Notes: generated from the sequence alone by a model not told the origin. 64,000 nucleotides of DNA from Prorocentrum cordatum (GCA_963575745.1 CAUYUJ010013947.1:286057-350056); one strand, 5' to 3'; positions 41,914 through 51,868 are shown, counted from the first letter of the stretch. Translations and numbers: made by a program.

Positions 41914-42554
41914 TCAGGCGGCAGCAGAACAATATGTCTGACCAGCCCGATCTGGAGTATGACTCTTTAAGCCATGTTTGAAGGATCGTATACCTCCCAT
42001 GACCTGTAGGAGCATCTCTCTGTCGATGCTCCCTTTGGTGCGACCGTCCGCAGTCATATCGCGGGTGTCGCACCACTGAATACTGTGCACGTTTCCGCGC
42101 TCCATCATCTGTCGTATCCAGCTGATGCGTCCTAAATGGGTACACGCAGTCGGCTTCTTCAAGCTTTTGCTTGGCAAGGATTTAAACCAGACTCAGCATC
42201 GATGTTCAAAGTGACCTTGGTGCTCAGGCCACCCAACTCGAGTATATCTTTCAACTGAGTGGGAGTGAGCGGCCCTGCGTGGAGCTCGTGCAGAGTCACG
42301 ATCTTGGGATAACAGTCCTCCAAATTATGGGCAGCTGCTAGTGTCTCTGCTGAATAGCTGGAACGGGCTTGCAAGCGGTGAGATTTGCAGTACGCGCCGA
42401 TCAAGTGGACGACGGGTTTACCAGATGGCGTGCGTCCACGCCGTAGCACGTTTGCCCCGCGAATACCATAGCCCGCGACGTCGTCATCGGCGTTTCCACT
42501 CAGGCGTCGGTAACCTGAGTCACTGTGCAGGTCGACCTCGCCCGTAGAGGTCAT
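41914..42554 (-). pseudogene. Copia RNase H domain (one frameshift)
   Basis: Two frames. 42159-42554 reads DLHSDSGYRRL, SYSAETLAAAHNLEDCYPKI and TLNIDAESG; 41914-42177 continues SLKKPTACTHLGRISWIRQM, QWCDTRDMTADGRTKGS and REMLLQVMGGI. The Asp (HSDSGY), Glu (SAETLA), Asp (NIDAES) and Asp (DMTADG) of the RNase H active site are all present in order. A 1-nt slip near 42177 separates the halves. It degrades the RNA strand during reverse transcription. 41758-41913, between this and the LTR, holds no identifiable frame. Confidence 0.8.
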
Positions 42555-42614
42555 CGCCTGATAGACGATCTTCTTTTGACAGGCCTGCAGTTCCCGGGTG
42601 ATCGCGTTCAGTCG

Positions 42615-43394
42615 TCATAATTGTATATTGGTCGGTTCGTGGACACGTTGTAGAAATACATGCACCATCAAGCACACATGGGTGATTAATGCATGCGCCA
42701 GCGCGCTTCTGAGGCCGACGAACATGTCTGCAACCATCTTGGATGCCTGAGCGTCAGCGTCAGCGCCAGTGCGTTCAGGATGTTGTATAGGACGGAGCTG
42801 CTTGATGTATTCGTACTGGTCCAAGGTAACATTGCCGTCCTCGTTCTTGGTATATCTCACAGCACAATTGGTGCATGTGTGCTGGTTGAGTTCTCCCGTG
42901 CCAAAGGTGTCCTCTACGCACTTGGCATATTTGCCCATGGTGTCTTCAGTGCTGGCCATAGTGATATCATTAACATGCTTGGCCGTGCGCAGGTAGCTGC
43001 TCGCCTCGAACTCCTCGTCGTAGGACGTGGGTCGGACACCAAACCCTCTGGTGGTCCTTTCTGAGCTTAGCGAGAAAGCTAGGGGTGCGTCTTTGGTGTC
43101 AGTGCCTGGTTTGAGGCACTGCGAGCAGTGCTCTGACTCGTCGCGGTGCTCGAATCCTGGGAGGGCCCGAAGCACCGTGGCCGATCCAGGCGGCAAAGTA
43201 AAACACATTACCCGATCCTTTTCACCAGTTGCTTCAGCAAGTTCTTGGTAGGTCAACCCCTTCAGGAAGGCCGTGTTGATGTCGAGGGAAGCAATGATCC
43301 ATTGCTTCTTGCGCGCTGCCGTGCTCGCGAGTAGTCTTTGGCTTGGCCGCCGCGTTTCCCGAAAAAGGTTTCCACTTCGAAGATCTCAAGGCCC
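42615..43394 (-). pseudogene. Copia reverse transcriptase, 3' (palm) part
   Basis: From the acceptor side of the insert: GLEIFEVETFF, then (after a 1-nt slip at the T5 run near 43370) SQRLLASTAARKKQWIIASL, LDINTAFLKGLTYQELAEAT (motif A Asp in LDINTAF), VMCFTLPPGSATVL, GTDTKDAPLAFSL, and TAKHVNDITMASTEDT where the motif C Y/H-V-D-D reads HVND. Loss of the first catalytic Asp of that box should abolish polymerase activity. GNVTLDQYEYIKQLRPIQHP follows. The segment ends near 42615. Confidence 0.8.
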
Positions 43395-43466
43395 CTTGAA
43401 GCAGAAAGTGCGCCAGTGGATCTCCGCGAATATACTAAAGAAAGGGGTGGGGGGGAGGGGTGGGTG

Positions 43467-43478
43467 GGTGGGTGCGTG

Positions 43479-43526
<48 letters not shown>

Positions 43527-43558
43527 GTGTGTGTGTGTGTGGTGTGTGTGTGTGTGTG

Positions 43559-43589
<31 letters not shown>

Positions 43590-43675
43590 CGCGTGTGTGT
43601 GTGGGGGGTGTGGTGTGTGTGTGTGTGTGGCGGTGGGGGGGGGGGGGGGGGGGGGGGGTACCCCCCCCCCCCCCT
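43467..43675. repeat. (GT)n, then G-run/C-run palindrome
   Basis: (GT)n with interruptions to about 43628, then a long G run, TA, and a run of about 14 C (to 43674). Confidence 0.9.
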
Positions 43676-43683
43676 CTCGTGTA

Positions 43684-45007
43684 GGGAGTGCGGAGTTGGG
43701 ACTAGGGAGTGGGCAATAGTGAGTAGTGAGTTAGTGCGTAGTGAGTAGTGAGTATCGGGTAGTGAGTAGTGGGTAGTGAGTGGCGAGTAGGGAGTAGGAA
43801 GTAGGGAGTGGGGCGTAGTGAGTAGTGAATAGTGAGTAGTGTGTATTGGTAAGTGAGTAGTGGGTGGCGAGTAGTGAGTAGTGAGTAGCAAGTAGTGAGT
43901 ACTGAGTAGGGAGTAGGGAGTAATGAGTAGTGGGTAGTGAGTAGTGGGTAAGTGAGTAGTGGGTGGCGAGTAGTGATTTGTGAGCAGTGAGTAGTGAGTA
44001 GTGGGTAGTGTGTAGTGCGTAGTGAATAGTGAGTAGTGAGGAGTGAGTGAGTGAGTAGTGAGTAGTGAGTAGTGGGTAGCGAGTATTGAGTGGAGAGTAG
44101 TGAGTACTGAGTACTGAGTAGTACGTAGTGCGTAGTGAGTAGTGAGTAGTGAGTAATGACGAATAGAGAGTAGTGAGTAGTGAGTAGTGAGTCGCCAGTA
44201 GGGAGTAGCGAGTAGTGAGTAGTGAGGAGCGAGTAGGGTGTAGTGAGTAGTGAGTAGAGGGTAGTCGGTATTGAGTAGTGGGTAGTGATTAGTGAGAAAC
44301 GAGTAGGGGGTAGCGAGTAGTAAGTTGCGAGTTGTGAGTTGTGTATAGGGAGTAGTGAGCAGTGAGTAGTAAGAAGAGGGTAGCGAATAGTGGGTAATGA
44401 GTAGCGATTGGTGAGTAGCGGGTACTGGGTAGTGAGTAGTGACTAGTGACTCGTGACTCGTGAGTTGTGACCAGTGACTCGTGAGTCGTGACTCGTGACT
44501 CGTGACTCGTGATGTAGTGGCTGGTGAGTAGGGAGTAGTAGGTAGTGGGTAGTGAATAGTGAGTAGCGGGGAGTTGGTAGTGAGTATTGAGTAGCGAGTA
44601 TGGGAGTAGCGAGTAGTGAGTACTGAGTACTGTGTAGTCAGTATCGTATAGGGAGTAGGGAGTAGCGAGTAGCGAGAAATGGGTAGTGAGTAGTGATTTG
44701 TGGGCAATGAGTAGTTAGTATACTGGGTAATGAGTAGTGATCTAGTGAGTAGTGAGTAGGGAGTAGTGAGTAGTGCTTAGTGAGTAGTGAGTATGGAGTA
44801 GTGGGTAGTGAGGAGTGAGTAGTGGGGAGTGAGTAGGAAGGAGGGAGTAGTGAGTACGGAGTAGTGAGTAGCGAATAGTGGGTGGTGGGTAGTGAGTAGT
44901 GGATAGTGAGTAGTGAGTCGTGAGTAGTGAGTAGGGGGTACTGAGAAGTGAGTGGCGAATAGCGAGGAGTCAGTAGTGGGTAGTGAGTAATGAGTAGTGA
45001 GTACTCT
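43684..45007. repeat. TAGTGAGTAG decamer satellite
   Basis: About 1.3 kb of degenerate 10-bp units (GTAGTGAGTA). The antisense frame (THYSLLTTHYSLL) is a repeat artefact. Confidence 0.93.
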
Positions 45008-45076
45008 TTGGGGCTGGGGTTAGTGGTTGGGGTTAGGATTAGGGGTTTGGGTTAGGGTGAAGACTAGGGTAGGGGT
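45008..45076 (+). repeat. Telomere-like GGTTAGGG/TTTGGGTTAGGG stretch
   Basis: GGGGTTAGGATTAGGGGTTT and GGGTTAGGGTGAAGACTAGG lie at the end of the satellite. Short and degenerate; resembles the TTTAGGG telomere type known in dinoflagellates. Confidence 0.5.
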
Positions 45077-45306
45077 GGCGGGGTCGGGTTCCGGAGTCAG
45101 GGGGCGGCGTGGCGAAAGGGGGGGGGGCGTTCGGACCCCCCCTGTCTTTTTGAAAGGAAGGAGGGGGGGGGGGGGGTCCCCGACGACGACGGGGGGGAAA
45201 GGGGGGGGGGCCCCGATGACGGATCGGGGAAGGGGGGGAGGGGGGGGGCCCGAAAACGGATCGGGGAAGCCCCCCCCCCCCCCCTTGGGGGGATCCAGCG
45301 GCGCAC

Positions 45307-46103
45307 CTGGAGAGCACTAGGCGTAAACTGATGGCGCGCTCCATCTCGCCCTTTTCGTTCTTCACGCACTCCCATTTGTGCACGTGCCTCGAAGTCATGA
45401 TGTTTGATGCCTTGGAGACGTCTTGCATTTTGAAGCAATTCTTGTCAAACCATGCCTTGAGTTCGGCGCAGAGGGCCTTCGATACTTTCTCGGGATTCGC
45501 CTGGGCGCCAGCCATCGCGAGGAGGTCATCTTCCTTGACGACCGCGGCTCGCCTTGCAGGGGCGGTAACGTATACTCGCATAGTGGTCGCGCGGTCGGCT
45601 TCTAATATCACGTGCTGCTGTTCGGACACGACAACCTCTGACATTTCTGCCGCGAAGCAGAGTGCGACGCATTGTTCGTTTTCGTCTGAGTCCAGTCCGT
45701 AGCTGTAGTCTTCGGCCATGGGGCACAATGGGACGCGATGCGTCTCCTCAGTGTCGGAGTCGCGTGGGCGCCCCCACTCGGGCAGGTGCCCCTGCTGTTC
45801 CTCAGCTGCAGTGATCAGCGCACTATGGTCTGGAAGCATTTGCGCGGGCATTGCGAAAAGGTCCTCTAGTGGAGTTGCCTCCAGCAGTCCCTTTTCATTT
45901 TGTTGTTCTGCATGCCGCACTTCCATGACGTGTGACTCGAGATCAGGCTCCGATTCTTCATAAACCGTAGGAAGCCGTCCATCCTCATGTGGTGGTTCGG
46001 CTTCTGAGGCTCCTCTTGCAGTTGCATCGGGCGTCGGTGCATCCGCCAATTCCACAAACCTTGCTATGACTGGGTCACAACGTGTTTGGTGGACTTCAGG
46101 CAC
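45307..46103 (-). pseudogene. Copia RT N-terminal (5') coding part
   Basis: The frame runs from 46103 to the insert. It starts with an acidic linker (SEAEPPHEDGRLPTVYEESE, LPDHSALITAAEEQQGHLPE). It then enters the RT N-terminus: VSKALCAELKAWFDKNCFKM, QDVSKASNIMTSRHVHKWEC and NEKGEMERAISLRLVLS. The KW.C-KNEKG-.R-LRLVL run is the fingers region (motif 1-2) of copia RTs of this group. The frame then reads into the insert. One mini-palindrome lies at 45782 (read as QGHLP). Confidence 0.75.
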
Positions 46104-46486
46104 TGGATGATTCTCGAATGTGCTGATCCTGTTATATCGTGAACGCTCAGCGCGGTGCCTTTTGCTTCATAATAGTGGGATCCTGGGTCCACATCGTTGA
46201 GTGGACCAGCGTGCAACTGTCAGCATAGGCAACCAGAGGTAGCTCATGGATGCCATTAGCTAACCTGACCGAAGCTACATTCTCAATGCGGACGAAGTTG
46301 CTGACAAGGTATTGTAGAACTAGATGTACCTGAGGAGATAGACGGCTTGCCCTCGCCATCTGAAAGCGCCCCCTTCTTGGTCGGTACACAGCCAGATGTC
46401 ATAGCAGGTCTCCCCGCAGGTAAGCATGCCACGAACGTCAACACGGTCCGCAGTGCAGTGTTGTCGGAGCGAATTTCTCTGGCTAT
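46104..46486 (-). other. Spacer between integrase and RT coding parts
   Basis: A short frame (46147-46389) reads LANGIHELPLVAYADSC and TMWTQDPTIMKQKA. It may be a degraded piece of the linker; no domain is recognised. A mini-palindrome lies at 46404. Confidence 0.35.
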
Positions 46487-46948
46487 TCAAGTTTCAATAT
46501 AGAGTGAATGTCGTGCATCGCCGTGCTGTGCCCGAACATCGCGGTTTCGCATTCGAATGATGACTTGGCCCCTTTCGGGATCGTTCCTGACAACGGGGGA
46601 TGGGCCGCTCCAGCCTCCCCAGTCGTCCTTCGCGGTTGTGGGGCGATGGTAGTCACCTGCATCCCCTTCATCGTAGTAATGCTGACCGGCGCCAGTTGTC
46701 TTGGTGAGTAATGCACGATTGGTCGTGGCTATTGCAGTGGCCTGTGTGATAGCTTCAACGCAGACCTTACGTATCGTCTGTTTACGAGAGTGATCCGACG
46801 TTTCCGTCGGCTGTTCGTGATCCAGGACAGGTAGGTCAGGGAGCATAGCTGGTTGTCGTCCAAACAGGGCGTTGTATGGAGACACCTCGCTATAGGAGGT
46901 GAACGCGCTGGCGGCAAACAGGGCTTCGTGCAGTTGTCGTGTGAACAC
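46487..46948 (-). pseudogene. Copia integrase C-terminal domain
   Basis: 153 codons. Starts LHEALFAASAFTSYSEVSPY, NALFGRQPAMLPDL (the conserved post-DDE helix and PY-ALFGRQP box), then basic/hydrophobic YDEGDAGDYHRPTTAKDDWG and GWSGPSPVVRNDPERGQVII, RMRNRDVRAQ, the GKGY-like SH3-type tail of this copia group. It binds DNA and places the integration complex. It is out of frame with the catalytic core upstream. Confidence 0.75.
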
Positions 46949-46960
46949 AAGAGGTATGTC

Positions 46961-48244
46961 TTACCTGTTGAGTTCAGCTTTGATGACATGAAGTAGATGG
47001 CGCAATCTGCCATTTCTTGCTTCGATCGTCGTAGCGTTTTGTCCACGCGCACGCATCCTTAATTCAGTGCGTTTTGCCTTAAGAACTGCTTTCGCAGTGT
47101 CGTTGTTGAGGGCGCCCTCTTCGTCGGAGCAGAGTACCTTTGCAGGTCCATGCTGCGTCCAGCAGTGATGGTATGCATTCATCGTTTTGTCTGGTATCTC
47201 GATTCCAGTGGCATATCGAATGCAACGATCCACGATGTGAAATATATGGTGTTCTTGTTGGTAGAACATCAGGTCGCATTCCACTTTTTCATTGAATTTG
47301 CCAGGCAGTGCAGTAGATGGCATAACCGGGTGCCCTGGCTTGTCCCAAGCCCTGCATTCCCGACATGTGTCGCAGACGCCCTTGATCAGGTTGAGTCTGA
47401 CGTTGTCCCGACCTATCTTGGTTAATACGAGTTTCATGTTAGGTTCTTTCGCATGGAACCAACGCAAGCGTAGCTTCCGCAGCTCGCGTGCTACCACGCT
47501 TGGTTCAAGGCTGCGTAAATGTTGCAGACCTATGTGTACATCGAACCGTGACCAGTCTGGTAGTCGTGGCCGCGCAGCAGGGTTACCCTCCGGCGGCGGA
47601 GGAGGTGCATCTCCACCTTGCTGTCGGCCACGTCTGACTCTAACCTGTGGCAGTCGGAGGTGATCATCCGGACTCCCAGTTCCACTCGAGGCAGGTTGCC
47701 CTGCAGCAGGTTCAGCAGCATGTCTGCCTACTGTATTTTCGTGGCTGCTGGCGCCCGCCGTGGGCCCGTCTCTAGAGCCGGATCCTGGTGCTCGTAGTCG
47801 CGTAAGTGACGGTGCGGCTTGCGCCTCGGGTGGTGGTGCTGCTGTTTCAGCAGGAGCCTGCGGTGCTGGTCCTGCTGCCGGTTCGGCAGGGGCCGGTGGT
47901 GCTGGTCTTGCTGCTGGTTCGGCAGGGGCCGGTGGTGCCTGTCCATGATTGTCAGGCAGCTTCGCGGGCTTGGCAAATTTGCATTTGCCAGGTGTCAGTG
48001 CATGTCTAGGCTTGTTCTGACCGTAGTTCTTCTTGCAGCTCGGACATTTCCAATGGTAGTCTTCCTTGTCGCACCACCTGCAATGCTTGGGACTTCTGTC
48101 GTGTGAGGGAGAGCGCACGTTAACATTATCCGCGCATGCAGGGCGTCCTAGCCCTCCCGAGGGCGGTCTCGCGATCGAACCGTCGGGTTGCCGAGGGAGA
48201 GTTGGGTCGTCCAAATCATATCCCCGCACGTTGGTAACTAGCAC
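46961..48244 (-). CDS. Copia integrase: zinc region and DDE core
   Basis: Open for 427 codons (48244 is a GTG, so the true frame start is upstream or shifted). Residues about 50-90: CRWCDKEDYHWKCPSCKKNY, a Cys-rich knuckle. Then Pro/Ala tandem repeats (APAEPAAGPAP). Residues about 250-310: RWFHAKEPNMKLVLTKIGRD and VCDTCRECRAW, an HHCC-like zinc site with one His replaced. The catalytic core has VECDLMFYQQEHHIFHIVDR, VLCSDEEGALNNDTAK and TIEARNGRLRHLLH, giving Asp, Asp and Glu with the expected order. It joins cDNA to the target. The core residues look intact. Confidence 0.8.
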   Translation of the reverse strand: MLVTNVRGYDLDDPTLPRQPDGSIARPPSGGLGRPACADNVNVRSPSHDRSPKHCRWCDKEDYHWKCPSCKKNYGQNKPRHALTPGKCKFAKPAKLPDNHGQAPPAPAEPAARPAPPAPAEPAAGPAPQAPAETAAPPPEAQAAPSLTRLRAPGSGSRDGPTAGASSHENTVGRHAAEPAAGQPASSGTGSPDDHLRLPQVRVRRGRQQGGDAPPPPPEGNPAARPRLPDWSRFDVHIGLQHLRSLEPSVVARELRKLRLRWFHAKEPNMKLVLTKIGRDNVRLNLIKGVCDTCRECRAWDKPGHPVMPSTALPGKFNEKVECDLMFYQQEHHIFHIVDRCIRYATGIEIPDKTMNAYHHCWTQHGPAKVLCSDEEGALNNDTAKAVLKAKRTELRMRARGQNATTIEARNGRLRHLLHVIKAELNR

Positions 48245-48466
48245 GGTGGAAGAAAAAGGGCGATCATGGAAGGATCACGGTTTACTCGGAAAAGATCGTG
48301 TGCGATCTGAATTGCACCAACAAAGAGGGACTGCACCTTTAATGTGCAGCCATGGACAGTTCTTTGTTGCATACCGACGCATGTTGATGATGACCCGCAC
48401 GTCGTCTTCGTTCAAAATGGGTGCGTCGAAGGCGGCGGTTGGCCATGATCTCGGTCGGTTTTCGTA

Positions 48467-49408
48467 TCAATACCCCATGAGAGTCGCGTTGGCCAGTAGT
48501 ACGTTGGTCCATATATTAATCTTGCAAGTGCCCTTGCATTTGGCCAATGTAGTCCATGGTGGTATCTGATCCACCCAAGTACCCACTGGTTGTTCTCGTA
48601 AATAAAATCGCCGAATATCGTTCTGACGTATAGCAACTTTCCCACAAACCTTGCTATGCGGCAAATCTTCTGTGTGGTGTTCATGCCAGGTATCATAGTT
48701 GACCTTGGAGTTGAAATATGACGGTGGTCCAGTCGTTCTGCAGTTGGGTTGTAGTATGACAATGTTGACGAAACAAACGTCTAGGTAGTGCATTACTGCG
48801 TCGTGGACACCCTTGTTTCCAAGGTCGACAAATGAGCCTTTGTCGAGGTTTCCCCCTGATGACAAACCTCGGCGTAATGCTAGCTGCGATATACTTCAAC
48901 TTCATCTTCATTCCAACCTGTCAACCTTGTTGTATCGTCCATACCATAAGGTTGGGATTATGGAGAATACGTCTGCGTAGGATTCAGCAGGTAGCCCCGC
49001 AGGTAATGCGATGAAGGTTTCCTCAGCGTCACGTTCCGTGTCGGAGTCAAGGGGTACGTCGGTGCAGTACGCACTACATCCGAGACCCTTAAGGTCATCT
49101 CCGCAGTCATTGTTGCTTTTTGTTTCGACTATCTTGGGTATCTTGCGCGGCCTGCTCGCTTCTTTGTCGGCTTTCTGTTTTTCTTGTTGTTTGATTCGGG
49201 CACCTGTCGGTAGTGCCGTCTGTTGTTCAACATCAGCTGAAACTAGCGTCGGAAATTCGGGAATAGAGGGGAACGCGCGGTCGCGCTCAATCGAAGGGGG
49301 ATGGAGACGATCGGTCGTTACCGACGAACGCAACTCGCCTTGGGCGTGGACGTGGGTCCCCTTGTCCGATGAGAGCCCGCGCGGGCTGTTTCCCGTAAAA
49401 TAGAGCAC
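48467..49408 (-). pseudogene. Copia polyprotein segment of unknown function upstream of integrase
   Basis: Two frames, 48908-49408 (FPTLVSADVEQQTALPTGAR, PLDSDTERDAEETFIALPAG) and 48467-48865 (VDLGNKGVHDAVMHYLDVCF, EDLPHSKVCGKVAIRQNDIR, REQPVGTWVDQIPPWTTLAK). The second looks well conserved (Trp/Pro-rich, no low complexity), suggesting a folded domain, but I cannot name it. A mini-palindrome at 48987 reads AGLPA. Confidence 0.45.
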
Positions 49409-50648
49409 GAATGTTATTTACACCAGTCGGCAACGGCGCATTGTAATTGTACCCGATAGGCTGGTCCTGGATCTCGGTGTCTTGTATAATTTGATCACCG
49501 CCCAGGTTCATCGTTACTCGTCGGACGACATGGCCCCATTCAGGGCCATTCTTCGGAGACTGAACATAAGTCCGAACTCCTTTATCCACGCGTGTGTGGA
49601 TGCTAAGGTGTACAGCAGTTTTGTGGTCTCTCTGCGTCTTCTGCAAATCCACTTGATCCTTCAATCTCGCTGTCGTGATCGCCAACCCCCTGTTGCGCCA
49701 TTCGACCTTCTGAGCCCCTTGGCCATGCCAGTCCAATTCATGGTCAGTGAGTTGTGCAGGTCTCCCTGCTGCCGGGCACGTGCACCTCCGCAAGTTGGTC
49801 GGGATGCGCGTGCATGTAGTTGCCACTTGCAGATATGATCCGCCAGGCAACTTACTCGAACGGTCTAACTTCAATCCAAGTTGGCAGCATCGCATACGCA
49901 TGACCTGCGAGTCGAGATCTCCAATGGCATCTAGTATGGGACCCTGCTTCCAGAAGTAACCTGGTGGCCCCGCAAGTACAATGGACATACGTAGAGTCCG
50001 AGCCGTAGACATTAAGTGTCGGATGCGTTGATATTGTGGCCCTGCCCGCTTTCCAGGCAATCGAACGTGCCAAGCAGCGGGCGTTGCTACCCATAACAGT
50101 AAGAATGCCGGTTTCCCGCTCTTGATGACAGCGCCTGAGCGTTCGGCCTGGCGGAGCAAGCGCGGGCGGCCGTGGCGCGCGCCTGCCCCCGCCCTGTCAT
50201 CTGGCGATGGGGGCGTCCAAATGCCCGTGCCATGCTGCGCTGCAGAGCCGCTGTTCGAAGTAAAAATATCAAACTTCTCAGCGGTATCATCCACTTCCGC
50301 TGGCGTCCCTGCACGTGCGTCGGGCGGCGTCCACTTCTTGCCTTCCTCGTAGATGGCCCGATATACCTTCGCCTGCAAGTTGCGCAAGGCGAAGTCCCGA
50401 TCGGCCGAGGTGGGGTAAGCCCCTGGAGACGCATTCCTGCGATGCCAGATATTCAAGGTGTAATTCGCAAAAGACTGGATCGTATAAGCGAGCGTTTCCT
50501 CGTTGATGGGGAAGTTGATGCCCTTGGTATCCAGCGGCATCATATATGCATGGGCATCGCTCGTAGCAGGTGTCCCCGCGGCTGGCTCTGTGTCAGATTT
50601 CTTCATTGGCGAGTAGCGGGCCATCCTCGCGTTGAGGGGCTGCCGCAA
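49287..50648 (-). CDS. Copia polyprotein segment, conserved unknown domain
   Basis: 453 codons open. Residues 40-110 are helical (ETLAYTIQSFANYTLNIWHR, LRNLQAKVYRAIYEEGKKWT). Residues about 215-320: LRMSIVLAGPPGYFWKQGPI, DSQVMRMRCCQLGLKLDRSS, GGSYLQVATTCTRIPTNLRR and CTC...TDHELDWHGQ. I recognise this Cys/His-containing block as recurrent in dinoflagellate copia elements, function unknown. Four AGxPA inserts lie in it (49756, 50299, 50566 and a variant at 49957), and the one at 49756 splits CTC from LTDHELDW. Confidence 0.5.
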   Translation of the reverse strand: MRQPLNARMARYSPMKKSDTEPAAGTPATSDAHAYMMPLDTKGINFPINEETLAYTIQSFANYTLNIWHRRNASPGAYPTSADRDFALRNLQAKVYRAIYEEGKKWTPPDARAGTPAEVDDTAEKFDIFTSNSGSAAQHGTGIWTPPSPDDRAGAGARHGRPRLLRQAERSGAVIKSGKPAFLLLWVATPAAWHVRLPGKRAGPQYQRIRHLMSTARTLRMSIVLAGPPGYFWKQGPILDAIGDLDSQVMRMRCCQLGLKLDRSSKLPGGSYLQVATTCTRIPTNLRRCTCPAAGRPAQLTDHELDWHGQGAQKVEWRNRGLAITTARLKDQVDLQKTQRDHKTAVHLSIHTRVDKGVRTYVQSPKNGPEWGHVVRRVTMNLGGDQIIQDTEIQDQPIGYNYNAPLPTGVNNIRALFYGKQPARALIGQGDPRPRPRRVAFVGNDRSSPSPFD

Positions 50649-51010
50649 CAGTAAAGGACATCGACCTTTTTATCCTCAGCTGCGGCCCCGTATTCGCCGA
50701 CCTGGAGTGCCAGATGCCCAGCGGGCGTTTTCATCAACTCAAGTACTCTGGCCCTCTTTCGAATTAGAAGCTTGTGCATCTCAGAGCCAGGGATAATCAT
50801 CTTCTCGTGCCCCTGATCCGGGATCAGGATAGTCCTCGTGTGAGACATCCACGCTGCCCCTGCTGCGGGTTCAGGGAAATCCCCCTGAACCCGCAGCCGC
50901 GCTTGCTGAGTAGGTATCAAGTCTCGGCACAGCAGACGCCCCCGCCTGGCCCCCCCTTCCCTTGCGCGCAATTTTGCAGCGCAAGGACCTGTCACGCACC
51001 GCGGCACCAT
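50603..51010 (-). pseudogene. Copia aspartic protease, C-terminal part
   Basis: Reads MSHTRTILIPDQGHEKMIIP, GSEMHKLLIRKRARVLELMK and TPAGHLALQVGEYG. This is the strand-rich tail expected after the protease flap in this copia group. It is separated by a frame change from the DIGS segment. The 14-bp-arm hairpin at 50863-50896 lies at its start. Confidence 0.5.
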
Positions 51011-51278
51011 GTCCCACTCCAGACAAGTAGAGCCCCTTCGCCAGGTTTAGCTTCTTGATCGCGTGCCCATAGGAACGGGATGCCTGTTCGAATGTCTGCG
51101 CCGTTTTTTTGAGACCAATGGTGTTGATGTTGCTGCCGATGTCCAAAAGGATTGTCAGCTTTCCATCCACCATGGCCCCGCTGTTTGCTGCCAGAGCCAC
51201 TCCACGGCGTTCTCCAACTATTCCTGGCACTTCAGACAGCGTCGCACCATGCATACCCTTGCGGAGCCTGCGCTCCAA
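50871..51278 (-). pseudogene. Copia aspartic protease, active-site part
   Basis: GKLTILLDIGSNINTIGLKK carries the D-[TSI]-G-[SA] triad (DIGS) of retropepsins with the hydrophobic strands on both sides. TFEQASRSYGHAIKKLNLAK and GLYLSGVGHGAAV follow. It would cleave the polyprotein as a dimer. Placed between the RING segment and the unknown domain, as expected for PR before IN. Confidence 0.65.
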
Positions 51279-51860
51279 CGCCCAAGTGTTTCTTGACAGG
51301 GACGTGAATGAAGACGTTCATGCATCCGCGGGCCTCCTCTTCCGTAACTGGGTTCTTGTCAAAAATCCAGGCCGTATTAGATTCGCCATACGTGTGCGGG
51401 CGCGATGCAGATGTAGTCGGCGCGTTCATGAACGCATCCTCGTCAGCGCGCATGCCCACCTGACCATCTGTGTTTACCATTAACACAGTGTGTAGCATGT
51501 CGCGCTTGGATATCGCACTGATGCCACTGCGCGCGCTCGCCGGGCCCCCCGTCCTGCGCTGGCTGCGCGGGCGGGCATCTCGCCCGTATTGCATGTAGGT
51601 ATGTGGGGATTGAAGCCACTGATCGCTCCTATCGGTGGCTCTCTCCATACGCCTCAGCTACATGTCGTTGGCCGGCAGCGCGGCAGGTGCAGTCGCGGCA
51701 GGTGTCCCTGCATTGTTGGCTGCTTCTGCTATTAATGACGTGGGCGTATCTAAAGCAGGCGCGGTGGCTTCGTTGCCTGCCCCGCGTTGGCTGATGAAGC
51801 AGGTTGCCCCGCTGTTCTTGTTGTAGGGCCGCCGCGTTGTTCATCATCATCGCCGTGGCG
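51232..51860 (-). pseudogene. Copia polyprotein linker between RING and protease
   Basis: 51232-51648 reads MERATDRSDQWLQSPHTYMQ and DMLHTVLMVNTDGQVGMRAD, ESNTAWIFDKNPVTEEEARG. Upstream a third frame reads AEAANNAGTPAATAPAALPA with a mini-palindrome at 51698; another palindrome is at 51799. No domain recognised. Confidence 0.4.
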
Positions 51861-51868
51861 CGGCTGAG

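Larger units (their letters stand above)
43395..45306 (-). other. 1.9-kb intron-like insert in RT with terminal inverted repeats
   Basis: In sense orientation the upstream coding part ends CTCTCCAG, the insert begins GTGCGCCGCTGGATC and ends GATCCACTGGCGCACTTTCT plus GCTTCAAG, then coding resumes GGGCCTTGAGATC. Removing GT...AG rejoins RLVLSRGLEIFEVETF in frame. 15-bp TIRs at 43409-43423 and 45292-45306 match at 13 of 15. Inside are (GT)n, G and C runs, a TAGTGAGTAG satellite, telomere-like DNA and G-rich sequence. Confidence 0.7.

Noticed and set aside
43262-44707. 481-codon minus-strand frame rich in Thr/His/Tyr/Ser/Leu
   Set aside because: Translation of the TAGTGAGTAG satellite; only its last ~45 codons (from GLEIFEVETFF) belong to RT.
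45039-45305. Continuation of the RT frame past LRLVLS into Gly/Pro-rich sequence
   Set aside because: The family sequence stops exactly at the donor-like GT, and the remainder is G-run DNA of the insert.
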